DNA of 64,000 nucleotides from Euglena gracilis (taxonomy: Eukaryota; Euglenida; Euglenophyceae; Euglenales), in the NCBI GenBank assembly GCA_039621445.1, contig CP154956.1:1684591-1748590 (forward strand). The letters run 5' to 3'. Positions 31,257 through 41,324 of the stretch are shown piece after piece. The stretch's first letter is position 1; every line of letters starts with the position of its first letter. Position numbers and translations under genes: made by a program. Under the pieces are notes generated by a model, which worked only from the letters and a program-made list of their open reading frames with translations, did not search any database and was not told where the DNA came from.

Positions 31257-31592
31257 GTGCCAAATTTGTCCTGCAAAGGGTCTTATCCAGCCAATCGGAT
31301 CCGTTGTGGCATGCAGGGCAGAGGTGGGGGTACCGGCACCGTGGCGCACCCCCTCGTGACCCACGTGCTGGAGGACGAGGCCGGGCTGACCCGCCGCATG
31401 GCGAAGGCCGGGGCGCCGCTGGACGCTGTCATCCGGGGGGGGGGGGGCAACGAGCCCCCTGAGGGGATTGATACGTTGCCCACAGATGAGGCAATGAATA
31501 CAGAGCCAGGAGACAATCCCCCAGAGGGGTTAACGGGTACCCCTCCTCGAATTGGCCTCAAGAACTGCAGGTCGATACGGTCGTGGGCCTGA
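31257..31592 (+). CDS. Coding-like island, unrecognised
   Basis: The section at about 31330-31432 has strongly GC3-biased codons and reads GTVAHPLVTHVLEDEAGLTR, then RMAKAGAPLDAVIR, before entering a G12 run. A good pyrimidine-rich acceptor (TCGTTCTTTCCAG) ends at 31242. Only the biased section is likely to be exon. It may belong with the neighbouring islands; no domain was identified. Confidence 0.3.
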   Translation: MPNLSCKGSYPANRIRCGMQGRGGGTGTVAHPLVTHVLEDEAGLTRRMAKAGAPLDAVIRGGGGNEPPEGIDTLPTDEAMNTEPGDNPPEGLTGTPPRIGLKNCRSIRSWA

Positions 31593-31618
31593 CCCGTTCT
31601 GTACAATGGTCGGTACCA

Positions 31619-31748
31619 AGTGTCACACCACACAGTGTGACACACCACGCCGTGCCACACCACACAGTGTGACACACCACGCCACCACGCCGTGTCACAC
31701 CACACAGTGTGACACACCACGCCGTGTCACACCACATGCCACACCACG
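31619..31748. repeat. Tandem repeat with TGTCACAC...GTGTGACA hairpins
   Basis: Three near-identical units of about 32-38 bp, each containing the perfect inverted repeat TGTCACAC-CACACA-GTGTGACA followed by CACCACGCC. The last unit is partial. Confidence 0.85.
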
Positions 31749-31793
31749 CAGCCATGTATCGCGATCCCCCCCTCCCAGGGGGTTGGGTCGTGA

Positions 31794-31935
31794 AGCGCTG
31801 CCCCGGTCGGGATCTGGGGACATGTCGCCCGCCATTACGGCGGCTACGACTGGTACGTCCGCTGCTGGGAGGACAACTACGTCTTCCCCCACCGGATGGA
31901 GCGGCTGGCGCTGCGCACAAACGCCCCCAGAGTCG
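31794..31935 (+). CDS. Exon-like island with WEDNYV motif, possibly GT31/Fringe-like
   Basis: The frame beginning after a TGA at 31791-31793 is GC3-rich and reads HVARHYGGYDWYVRCWEDNY, then VFPHRMERLALR. YDWYVRCWEDNYV resembles the acidic metal-binding strand of Fringe-type galactosyl/GlcNAc transferases (W-x-x-x-DDDxYV); here the triad reads E-D-N. It lies downstream of the TWAR/WYS island and upstream of the NMEDV island, on the same strand, the order expected for one enzyme. The splice acceptor is unclear (CGTGAAG at 31795 is weak). It could be a decayed copy. Confidence 0.4.
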
Positions 31936-32249
31936 CCCCCCCCCCCACTCCCAGCGGTCAGCCTGTATTGATGCATTGGTGTGTCTGCAGCTGCAAGAAA
32001 TTTTGGTCGGGAGAACACGCCAAGCATGAGGTGGTGTGACGCTTTTGCACAACAGCTCTATAACACAGCTTTCGGGCACATTGATACTGCCGTCCTGGAG
32101 ACGACACGTTCTACATTTCAAATGATCTGCAACAAGAACACCATTTATTTGTGGGAAAAAGATTGATCTATCATCGACCCCCGGAAAATTGTTAAAACGG
32201 AAAGAGGCAACATGTCATGCACATCAAGAGCTTTTTACCTCTCACCGTG

Positions 32250-32600
32250 TCTACCTACCCCTCCCCAAGAAACTGTCCCCTCCCTTCTGCACTCGCCAGC
32301 CTGTCCACAATGGGAACTCTGGTTTTTTTTAATCTTTCACGTTCCCCCCCCCAAATAATGTGCAAAATTTTCCTGTTGCTTGTGATAATAAATATGTGAA
32401 AATATTCCTCTTTCAATTTTTTTTTGGTGGGGTGCCCATGAGTGAAAACATTTTCTTCTGACCTGCCCCACCCTCGGGGAAAAACTGTCTTTCGGTCCCA
32501 TAATCGCTGGCATAATCGTGATCTCTTCGTAGGACTCACGACTCTGTGCTCAGTGACTTGTCCAAAGACAGTTTCCCAAAGAACAGTGGGATAGGTACGC
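32250..32600. mobile_element. Degenerate element with AAACTGTC ends
   Basis: CTACCTACCCCTCCCCAAGA followed by AACTGTC at the left, and GACAGTTTCCCAAAG ... GATAGGTA at the right, resemble the ends of 23965-24275. The C/G-runs are shortened. An internal CGGGGAAAAACTGTC is near 32475. Confidence 0.35.
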
Positions 32601-32604
32601 AAGG

Positions 32605-34120
32605 TGCAAACTGCAGACAACGCTGCCATTTCGACTTCTGCACACCACTTCCCAACCGCCATCCGGTGGCATTTGGCAGTGCTTCTCCCCCCTAGCCAAG
32701 CAGAAGATTGGCCGGGTTGCAACGGCCAGGCTTCCTCTTCCCTGCAAGCCGTTGCTGTCGCCACATGTCGCCAAGAGTCAGCAGCGAGGCACAGAGAAGC
32801 AGGGCAGCGCCGCTGAAAAAGCAGCCACACAGGAAAGTTGAGAGGTTGGTGCTCTTGGGGTTTTGAGGGTTGGGCGTAGTTCGGAATGGAGACGTTCGCA
32901 GCAGTTGGAAGCAATGGCTAAGGTGGCCTTTTTGTTTGGCGGGTCCGGGTTCAGACACTCACTGAGTGAGTCATGCCGCAAAATATTTTCGGTGGTGCAC
33001 ATGCGAGACTCAATTTTTTTTGGTGATGCACACTTGATACACAAAAAATTTCGTGGCAATTTATTTGATACACAAAATCTTTTTTTGGCGATACACATTA
33101 ACTGACTGTCTGGTTCAGGCTGGATAAGCGTTTGGGTTAGAAATGGGATGCGAGTGGGCTTGTGGCGTGTCTCTTCCCAGCTATGTTTGGCCGGTCCTGC
33201 CTGCGGACTGTGGCCCCAGCACATCAAAGGCCGGCCCAACATCACCACCCCACATCTCCCGGCCATGGTTGGGCGCTGGCAGTCAATGCGGAGCCTGCCG
33301 TCACACACCACTGCCACATCCTCGCAGCACGTCCCCTTTGTCAGCGGTGGGCCACCTTCCCTGTGGTCCCAAACGGGCCCGCTGCTGCCACAATCCCCTG
33401 TGAATCGGTCCATGGAAGCTGGTCACCATATACATATACATGTCAGGAGCCTCGGGCATGCAGTTTGGGACCGAACACCCCGAAAGCCCAGAGCAGGCAC
33501 TCTTTTTTTGGGCAGAGGTGGATCGGTGGGCTGGGGCTATCACCCATTTTAGGTCCATTTTTTTTTGCCAAGTGATAAAAAAAACAAGATTCTCTTCCCA
33601 AATTCTGACCTCCAAAAGTTGCCTGCTGAGCCCCTCCCCCCAACCCACATCTGCTGTGCCCGATTTGTCCCCCACGTTCCCTGCAGGGCTCATAACCCAT
33701 GACCCCACAAACTGTGTTCGTTGGTCAGTAGGTGGGACTCAACAAGTATGACGTTCTGGTCCTGTAAACCACCATAAAACTTTCAGGCAAACAAATGAAA
33801 CAGGCAACAAATGAAAATCTCACAGGCTCAACCAACAGGTGGGGCGACAGTGTTGCTTTTATGAACCTCTGGCGCCTCCTTTCATCTTTTTTTTTAGTCA
33901 AGGCGTGTCAGGTATGATTCAGATGGTGGTCTGTAAAGAGGATTCGAAGGAGTTGAGAAGAAGGTGGTTGGTGGGTCTGGGCAATCAAATGCTTTTAAAT
34001 TCCTACAACCAACCTAAATGGATTTCAAACAAGATCCCAAGTCCATTCAGGCAGAAGTTCTAGAATACACCAGCAAAGTCCTGTGCTTTATTATATATAT
34101 TTTATATATAATAAACAATT
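32605..34120. other. No gene recognised
   Basis: Long frames on both strands (32778-33413 minus, 33143-33575 plus) overlap, without motif or consistent codon bias. TTGATACACAAAAT-type pairs at 33035-33080 are a short local duplication. Confidence 0.35.
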
Positions 34121-34128
34121 TTATTTAT

Positions 34129-34200
<72 letters not shown>

Positions 34201-34272
34201 ATTATTATTATTATTATTATGATTATTATTATTATTATGATGATGATGATGATGATTATTATTATTATTATG

Positions 34273-34322
<50 letters not shown>

Positions 34323-34513
34323 GATTATTTATTATTATCTTCTTCTTCTTATTATTATTATTATTATTATTATTATTCTTCTTATTAGGATTATGATATT
34401 ATTATTATTATGATTATTATTATTATTATTCTTATTATTATTATTCTTATTATTATTATTATTATTATTATATTATTATTATTATTATTCTTATTATTAT
34501 TATATTCTTATTA

Positions 34514-34550
<37 letters not shown>
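34121..34550. repeat. (TTA)n/(TTG)n microsatellite block
   Basis: About 430 bases of ATT/GTT/GAT triplets with CTT interruptions. Open frames through it (poly-I, poly-L, poly-Y) are artefacts. Confidence 0.95.
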
Positions 34551-34733
34551 CGCTTATTATTTCTATTCGGGGGGGTGGTTCACCCCAGTAGGTATAGGTA
34601 CGCTGTTGCGCCAGGGTTCGGGACCTAGTTCATTGAGAGTGGCCAGACCCCAAACGGGGGGGGTAGGTGTCGTAGTTTCGGTCCGACCGACCCGGTAGGA
34701 GCCGCCACGGGCCAAAAATAGGGGACTCCTAAG

Positions 34734-34769
<36 letters not shown>

Positions 34770-34969
34770 AAATAATAATAAAGAGTTTTCCCGGGATATG
34801 AGAGTCGGTCGACCCGATCTGATGTAAAACTCTCCCAAAGACAGGGGGTCCCCCCGTCGGATGGCATGGGTCCCGGGTCGCGACTGCGCACGTAGGTGGG
34901 TGCAACTGGGGGTCGGACCCCAAAGTTGTGGACTTGTGCGTTTTCGGGGCCCTGCAGTCCATGTGTGCA

Positions 34970-35570
34970 GGGTCAAAAAAATCGATTTTTTGAAAATTAC
35001 CCAAAACGGATGGGGAACTGCACGGACCCACCCGGGGACCCAAACCAACCATGGGGGACCCCCAAGTGGCCTGTATACGCCCCACATACCCCCGGCCCCT
35101 GCGGACCGTTTTGGGGCCCGTACGGGGGTGGCAAAAAGGGGTTCCCACAGGACTTGGCCGTTTTTCAGCCTGGCGGGGCCAAAAAATCGATTTTTTTGAA
35201 AATTGCCCAAAACCGAGGGGGAACTGCACGGACCCACCCGGGGACCCAAACCCCCCATGGGGGACCCCCAAGTGGCCTGTATACACCCCACATACCCCCG
35301 GTCCCTCCGGACCGTTTTGGGGCCCGTACGGGGGTGGCAAAAAGGGGTTCCCACAGGACTTGGCCGGTTTTCAGCCTTCCGGGGGTCAAAAAATCGATTT
35401 TTTGAAAATTACCCAAAACCGAGGGGGAACTACACGGACCCACCCGGGGACCCAAACCAACCATGGGGGACCCCCAAGTGGCCTGTATACACCCCACATA
35501 CCCCCGGCCCCTCCGGACCGTTTTGGGGCCTGTACGGGGGTGGCAAAAAGGGGTTCCCGAAGGACTTAGA
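34970..35570. repeat. Tandem satellite, period about 206 bp, three units
   Basis: ATCGAT cores at 34981, 35186 and 35393 mark units of 205 and 207 bp with over 90 percent apparent identity; shared landmarks are ACCCACCCGGGGACCCAAAC and GGGGCCCGTACGGGGGTGGC-like strings. The third unit breaks off at about 35565 into the GC-rich array. Stop-free frames reflect the period and are not genes. Confidence 0.9.
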
Positions 35571-35574
35571 AGGG

Positions 35575-36262
35575 CTGGGCCGCCGGGCCGTGCCGGGCCG
35601 CCGGGCCGCCGGCCGTGCCGGGCCGGACCGCCGGGCCGTGCCGCCGGTCCGGGCCTGGCTGCCGGGTCGTGCTGGGCCGCGGGCCGCCGGGCGGTGCCGG
35701 GCCGCGGCCGGGCCGGGCCGCCGGCCGGGCCGGGCCGACGGGCCGGGCTGGGCCGGGCCGTGCCGGGCCGGCGGGCCGCCGGGCCGTGCCGGGGCGCCGG
35801 GCCGCCGGGCCGCCGGGCCGCCGGCCGTGCCGAGCCAGCCACCGGGCCGTGTCGGGCCAGGGCCGGCCGGGCACGGGCCGCCGGCCGGGGGGCCGCAGGC
35901 CATGCCGGGCCGGCCGGGTGTCGCCGGGGGGCCCGGCCCGCGGCCGTGCCGGGCCGGGCCGCCGGGCCGGGCCGGGCCGCCGGGCCGTGCCGGGCCGGCC
36001 CGCGGGCCAGGCTGGGCCGGGTGCCGGGCCGCCGGGCTGTGCCGGGCCGCCGGGCCCGGGCTGGCGGGCTGGCCGCCGGGCCGGGCCGTGGGCTGGCGGG
36101 CCGGGCCGCCGGGCCGAGCCGTGCAGCCGGGTCGGGCCGCCGGCTGTGCCGGGCCGGGCCGGGCCGCCGGGCCGTGCCGGGCCGGGCCGCCGGGCCGTGC
36201 CGGGCCGGGCCGCCGGGCCGTGCCAGGCCGCTGGCCGGGCCGGGCCGCCGGGCCGAGCCGTG
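35575..36262. repeat. CCGGGCCG-type GC-only array
   Basis: About 690 bases of almost pure G+C made of irregular GCCGGGCCG and GCCGTGCCGG units. Long frames on both strands (Ala/Gly/Pro/Arg only) are consequences of composition. Confidence 0.9.
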
Positions 36263-36626
36263 CAGGGGGTCCACCTCCCCACTGGGGGTTCCTGTATCCT
36301 GGTATGCATTGATTTGGCCCCTGCATGACCCCCCTGTGTGCACTGTGCTGTTTATTTGGTAACTTTTATCCCTTCTTCTGGCCTGGCGCCTTTTTCGCCT
36401 CTGGCCCTTTTTGCATGTGTACGCGTGACCCCCCCTCTCCCCAGGATGGGTGGGGCCGGGCCGGGCCGGGGCCTGCGGCCAGGCCACGCCGAACAGGGCC
36501 ACCGGCTGGGTCAGCTAAGAATGACACTGGGGGATTGCATCTCCTGGACGGCCCTCGAATAGAAATAATAAGCGTACCCCTTCATTTTTGTTTTAACAGA
36601 AATACCCACTCCGGTATGGCACACTT

Positions 36627-36638
36627 GTTATTATTATT

Positions 36639-36698
<60 letters not shown>

Positions 36699-36707
36699 AT
36701 TATTATT

Positions 36708-36766
<59 letters not shown>

Positions 36767-36846
36767 GTTGTTGTTGTTGTTGTGTTGTTGTTGTTGTTGT
36801 GTTGTTGTTGTTGTTGTTGTTGTTATTATTATTATTGTTGTTGTTC

Positions 36847-36904
<58 letters not shown>

Positions 36905-36920
36905 GTTGTTGTTGTTGTTG

Positions 36921-36971
<51 letters not shown>

Positions 36972-37024
36972 GTTGTTGTTGTTGTTGTTATTATTATTAT
37001 TATTATTACTACTACTATTATTAC

Positions 37025-37112
<88 letters not shown>

Positions 37113-37175
37113 TTATTATTATTATTATTATTATTAATTATTAATTATTATTATTATTATTATTATTCTTATTTC
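36627..37175. repeat. (TTG)n/(TTA)n microsatellite block
   Basis: About 200 bases of TTG triplets with single-base slips, then about 200 bases of TTA/TTC triplets; a purely repetitive twin of the 34121-34550 block. Confidence 0.95.
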
Positions 37176-37322
37176 GTATTCAAAGTTTTGTAAGATATTG
37201 TTTTTACAATTATGTATATTATTTTTTCCTTGTAGTGTTATTATATAATAATGCATTATTGTTTTACTTATAAATTGGTTATTTTTTTGGTGAGCCAGAA
37301 TGTCCCCCTCCCTCTGGACTCA

Positions 37323-37542
37323 GGTCGGATGAGGCGACGGTCAAACCACCCCAACCCGACTGTTCGCAGCGGCCCCCCACTGGCCGCGGTGCATGCGCTC
37401 GTGGCGCGGTATGGTGCGAACCTCAGCCAGTGCCTCCCGCTGTGCGACCGGCACCTCGACATCACCCGCAACATGGAAGATGTGTGCTTCTCCTTCTGCG
37501 CGAAGCGGGTGGGGGGCAGGCCATTCTGGCTGAAATGTGCTG
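37323..37542 (+). CDS. GC3-rich exon-like island with NMEDV motif
   Basis: From 37369 the frame is strongly GC3-biased and reads LVARYGANLSQCLPLCDRHL, then DITRNMEDVCFSFCAKR and GGRPFWLKC. Acceptor candidates are CTCAG at 37322 and TTCGCAG at 37368; a donor G|GTGGGG follows at 37542. The C...D....EDV.xxxC pattern is like the C-terminal motif of Fringe/C1GALT-type glycosyltransferases (EDV-x-x-x-x-C). Together with the islands at 30864 and 31794 it could be one gene with an intron of more than 5 kb holding the TIR element. Confidence 0.45.
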
Positions 37543-37544
37543 GT

Positions 37545-38700
37545 GGGGCGGGGGTGGCTGGCAGACAGTGTATTAAGTGAGCGTTGTTTTGTGCAGGGGG
37601 GAGGGGGGTCCAGACCACCCCCCTCCCCCCGAGGTCCAAGGGGGGGTCCGAGGACCCCCCCATAGAATCAAAGTCTTTTACTTGCTTTTAAGTTTTTCTT
37701 ACCCATAGAACATATTTTTTTCCCCTGGTGCTTTGCGCCGGCAGATTTATGTTTTTATCATCTGTTTTGTCAATTAGGCCAAAAAAATCACCTGAAAACG
37801 CAATTTTGGGCACTTTTTGAGGCCCCCTCAAAAATTTTTCCAGCGCTTCGCACCGTTTTTTTGTTACCCGGGGGTTGAGACCACCCCCTCCCCCCTCCCC
37901 CCCCCTCTTATTTAATACCCTGCTGGCAGGGGGGAGATTGATATCCGCAATTTTTCTGCAACCTTCCACAATTTTCCACATTTTTCTGCAATTTTCTCAA
38001 AGGCCTCCGATATCAATCCCCCCCCCCCGCTGTGGCTGGATAGGAATGCTGGAAGCCCAACAGATGAAGAAGTGCTTGGGGGGCGGGGGGGGGCAGGGGA
38101 TCGACGCCCCCTCCATCACCTGGAATCCTCGACCGTTGCCATTCCTCTTGTACAATTTTCAAAAAAATCTTCGAACTGAAACCGTAGACAGAGTTGGAAG
38201 AGTCGCTACCCTCTGGGCTGTGGAATTGGGGGTTATGGAAGTCAAGATTCTTTATAATACCTGGCGGGTGGCCTGGGGGGGGGGGGGCTGGCTGTTTTCT
38301 GGCAGGGGGGGTTGGGGTGGGGGGGGTGGCAGGGGTTGGCAAGCGATGGCCTGGTGGTGGTGGAGCTGGTGGACCAGTGTGCCCAGGGCCTCTTCGGAGC
38401 AGGTCGGGCGAACGCGTTTCTGTGTGGTGCATAGGTCCATAGGTGCAGAAACTTTTTTGTGAAGTGACCGCCTGGGGAACCCCTAAACTTGATACCTTGC
38501 TATTTTTTTATTGCTGTGCCATCCATCACTCAAAATTGAATTTGAACGGCGAGGAAGTTAAAATTCAGGAAAATCCTTCCATGAAAGGGGTTACTTTTGA
38601 CACGAGTCTGTGAGCCAAACTTACGAAAAATTGCGGTGCATTTACCTTGACTTGATATTCCTCACAGGGAGAGGACGTGACGAATTTGCGGTTGGGCAAA
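37545..38700. other. No gene; C/G-run rich
   Basis: C/G-runs with inverted short arms lie at 37597-37665, 37874-37935 and 38015-38095. GCGCTTTGCGCC-like hairpins are near 37730 and 37848. Plus-strand frame 37875-38462 crosses these runs and is unlikely to be coding. Confidence 0.4.
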
Positions 38701-38704
38701 TTCG

Positions 38705-38865
38705 TCACGCCCTGGCCGGCGCTAATTTCGCTTCTAGCCCAGTTTGTGTAGTGAGTGGCCAGGGACCCCTTTCACCAGTGCTCTTGTGTTACCAGTGCCC
38801 TTGTGTTGCTCCCCGTGGCCGGGTGAGCAACTCTGGTGTAATTCCGGCGCTGTGGGGACATACAC
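38705..38865 (+). repeat. R1 interspersed repeat, copy 3
   Basis: Same orientation as 29170-29330, with similarity from GGCCGGCGCTAATTTCGCTT to GCGCTGTGGGGAC. CCAGTGCTCTTGTGTTAC is locally duplicated (about 38777-38812). Confidence 0.6.
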
Positions 38866-38971
38866 TCACCATGGTAGGTGTGGTTCCCGTGGGTGGGTCT
38901 ACACCCTTACGTTTCCCCCCCCCCCCCCCCCCGGAGCTGTCCCCTTGGGCCGGTATCAGCTGATTTGTCAC

Positions 38972-39080
38972 CAGACTTTCATTTAGTGGGCCGCGTAATT
39001 TTTTTTCTGCGCCGCGTGCGCCGCGGAATTTTTTTTTGCGCCGCGGCAAACTTCGCTGCGGCGCACTAAATGAAAGTCTG
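38972..39080. mobile_element. 109-bp hAT-type MITE with perfect 8-bp duplication
   Basis: TIRs CAGACTTTCATTTAGTG(G/C)GC at 38972-38994 and 39058-39080 match 22 of 23 bases. TTTGTCAC occurs on both sides (38964-38971, 39081-39088). Eight-base duplication and a CAG... terminus are typical of hAT elements. The interior is two near-palindromic GCGCCGCGG blocks and T-runs; no coding. Confidence 0.9.
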
Positions 39081-39184
39081 TTTGTCACGTTTGAGAATCC
39101 CCCCCCCCCCCGGGAGGCTGTGGCCGTGGTGTGTACCGGCTGGCTTGCCGCTCGACACCTTCCCGGACCGGGGGGGGGGGTCGG

Positions 39185-39345
39185 CAGTCGCCCCTCCGGA
39201 CCCCAAGGGCCCTGCCGGCGGCTTCTACGGCGTCTGCCCGTTCCTGTTCCCGATGGGGCTGGCGGATGCGGACGTGTCGTGCGGGCTGCCGGGCCTCCTG
39301 GACCGCAGCCCCCGCCGCCTGCCCTGTGCCACCCAGCCGGCCTGC
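39185..39345 (+). CDS. GC3-rich exon-like island, unrecognised
   Basis: Within a frame open 39070-39465, the biased part reads GPAGGFYGVCPFLFPMGLAD, then ADVSCGLPGLLDRSP. GTCGGCAG at 39180-39187 is a possible acceptor. The cysteines and the glycine-rich start could suit a secreted or Golgi enzyme, but no family is recognised. Its position after the NMEDV island on the same strand suggests either the next exon or a neighbouring gene. Confidence 0.35.
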
Positions 39346-39490
39346 ACAGCGGCCGCCCCTGACCCCTGGCTTTCGGGTGTCCCGGGATGGTCAAATCTCT
39401 CCTGTCCAAACAGAAAGGGGGTAAAGCGTCTCAAAGTTAGCAGTGTATTACACCTCCACAAGTAAGTCCATTCAAATGGGGTCTCTACGG

Positions 39491-41315
39491 CAGGGCGGTC
39501 CATAAGGGACGGGACGTTTTTTTTTTTCGTTAAGGACCGCCCCCCCCCTCCTTTCACGGGATTGGATCAAGGAACCCGTCTGCCGATGGCCATCTCCGGT
39601 GTTTCGCAACACCAGCTTTTTGCATGCGCCTCTTGCTGTTGGTTGCCTCTTGATGCCTTGTTGATGGCCTCTTGATGTTCTCTGCTTTCCGGTTTTTTTA
39701 TATAAAAAAATCATGTATTTTGGGTTCATTTTTCAAAAACAGGGTCGGCCCCCCCACCTCCCGGTTGGGGGGGTCGACCCCCCCACCAGGCCTTCCCGTT
39801 CTGCCCTGGCTTGCCCCGAAAAGGCCATTACATACCTCTACCCTCTTCCCCTGGAAGTTGGCAACCAGCCCAAACAATCACTTAGTCATTGACCAACCCC
39901 CTCCCTTGCACATTGTGTAAATTGCCCAAAAATTCTGACACTCTGTAAACGGAAGAGGAAGAATACAGACCTTTTGGTCCTGTCTGCGATTGAAGTACTG
40001 GGTCATTTGGAGATGATGGGGGAAACCCTGTGAAAAAAAAAAAAACCGGAGAATGCAAAGAAGCGGTTTTCCGCTTCCTCAGCCCAACAAATAATTTTTG
40101 AACAGATCACTACAAGAAGAAGAATACCACTGAACAATCTGAATAGGAAACTACACTGCATTCACTGAAACATCAATCCGTCAAGAGAAGAAAATGTTGT
40201 ATGTTGGTGAGTTGTACGTTGGTGGGCAAGGGGGGGTAAGCCAACGAATGAAGCTGAGCAATTGAAAAATTGAAAATATCGTGAAAAAAACACCACATGA
40301 AAATGCAATACTTTGGGCAATTTTGCCTGCAATTTTTTTTATCCCCCGTAGGCACATAGGATTTTTTTTTAATGTGGCGAGGGATAAAAGATCTTCTTTT
40401 TGGGTCTGTTGCATACGCAACCCCTGACCAAGGGGTGGTCACAAGAGTAGTTTGGTACCCGCTGCAGAGCGGGAATTTTCTTGAAGATGTTCTCTGGCAC
40501 CGGGGGTCCCCACTTAAGAAATTTTGCGCTGCAGAGGCTCATTCTTTCGAAACACAGGAACTGGAAAAGGCGTATCAGAATCCATTGGATGCACAGCAGC
40601 ACGGACAAAAGTCGGAGAAAGCAAAATAATACCGAACTTCAACAGAACTTTTAGTCTACCTGCACCAGTCCATTTGTAGGCTTCAGGGGGGAAACCATAT
40701 TGCATATACGGTTAAAACTGGCCAACATTTACTCTCGTTATAGCATGTGGGTTGCAATAAATTTAATTAAAGGAAGGTCAACTTAAAAATTTTGACTTTG
40801 AAACCTCGAAATTTTGAGAACAATTTTACGGGTTTCAAATTTGACTCCAAAAATTTTGCCAAAACTGTTGTGCAAGGTTGCAACAAAACTTTGACTTATT
40901 TTGGGACCCGTATAGTGGGTCCCCCCAAAACCCCCCCAAACCCCATTTTTTTCACACCTTCCAAAATTTCAACATTTCTCAAATTTTTAATTTTGTGAGG
41001 TTTTTGAAGCAAAAAAATGCCATTGAAAGTCCAAAAAATTTCCAAAGAGAAAAACTCTCAGTAATATTTGAATGCTCCAAAATTTGGTCCCATTTTTTTG
41101 ACCTGCATTTTTTTGATCCCCTCCTGATAGCTAACAATATTCAAACCCTAAAATTTTGGAGTTTTTTTTGGAAAAAATGTGGTTTTCCATAAAAAAATGA
41201 TGTATTTTGGGTTCATTTTTCGAAGTAATTTTCAAAAAATTTCCCCGTCCAAAATCCTTATTTTTCGGTTGAAGTGTATTGGGACAGGATTTTTTTTTGC
41301 TTAAGGACCGCCCTG
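39491..41315. mobile_element. 1.8-kb hAT-type element with 8-bp duplication CTCTACGG
   Basis: TIRs CAGGGCGGTCC(A/T)TAAG match 15 of 16 bases, and CTCTACGG stands on each side (39483-39490, 41316-41323). A T11 run and GTTAAGGACCGCCC near the left end form a subterminal foldback; a T9 run sits at the right. ATAAAAAAAT(C/G)ATGTATTTT and the bases after it repeat directly at about 39703 and 41189. No transposase motif is visible, so it is non-autonomous or decayed. The plus-strand frame 40372-40629 is unrecognised. Confidence 0.85.
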
Positions 41316-41324
41316 CTCTACGGA

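Larger units (their letters stand above)
34551..36574. mobile_element. 2.0-kb element with 19-bp perfect TIRs and TA flanks
   Basis: CGCTTATTATTTCTATTCG at 34551-34569 and its exact complement at 36556-36574 are each bordered by TA (34549-34550, 36575-36576). TA duplication suggests Tc1/mariner-type insertion. The interior holds a (TAC)n tract (34734-34770), a 205-bp satellite and a GC-rich array, and no transposase. The left boundary coincides exactly with the end of the TTA microsatellite. Confidence 0.65.

Noticed and set aside
32778-33413. 211-codon minus ORF as a second hAT transposase piece (VVCDGRLRIDCQRPT)
   Set aside because: The DG...RP resemblance is short, and no other hAT landmark is nearby.
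34018-34413. Long poly-Ile/Leu/Tyr ORFs in 34018-34628 and 36325-37193
   Set aside because: They are TTA/TTG triplet microsatellites without stops.
34896-35569. Plus-strand ORFs with repeated peptide
   Set aside because: They follow the 205-bp satellite; the frame differs from unit to unit.
35165-36502. 445-codon minus ORF and overlapping Ala/Pro/Gly/Arg ORFs on both strands
   Set aside because: Simultaneous open frames on both strands in a GC-only array reflect composition, not coding.
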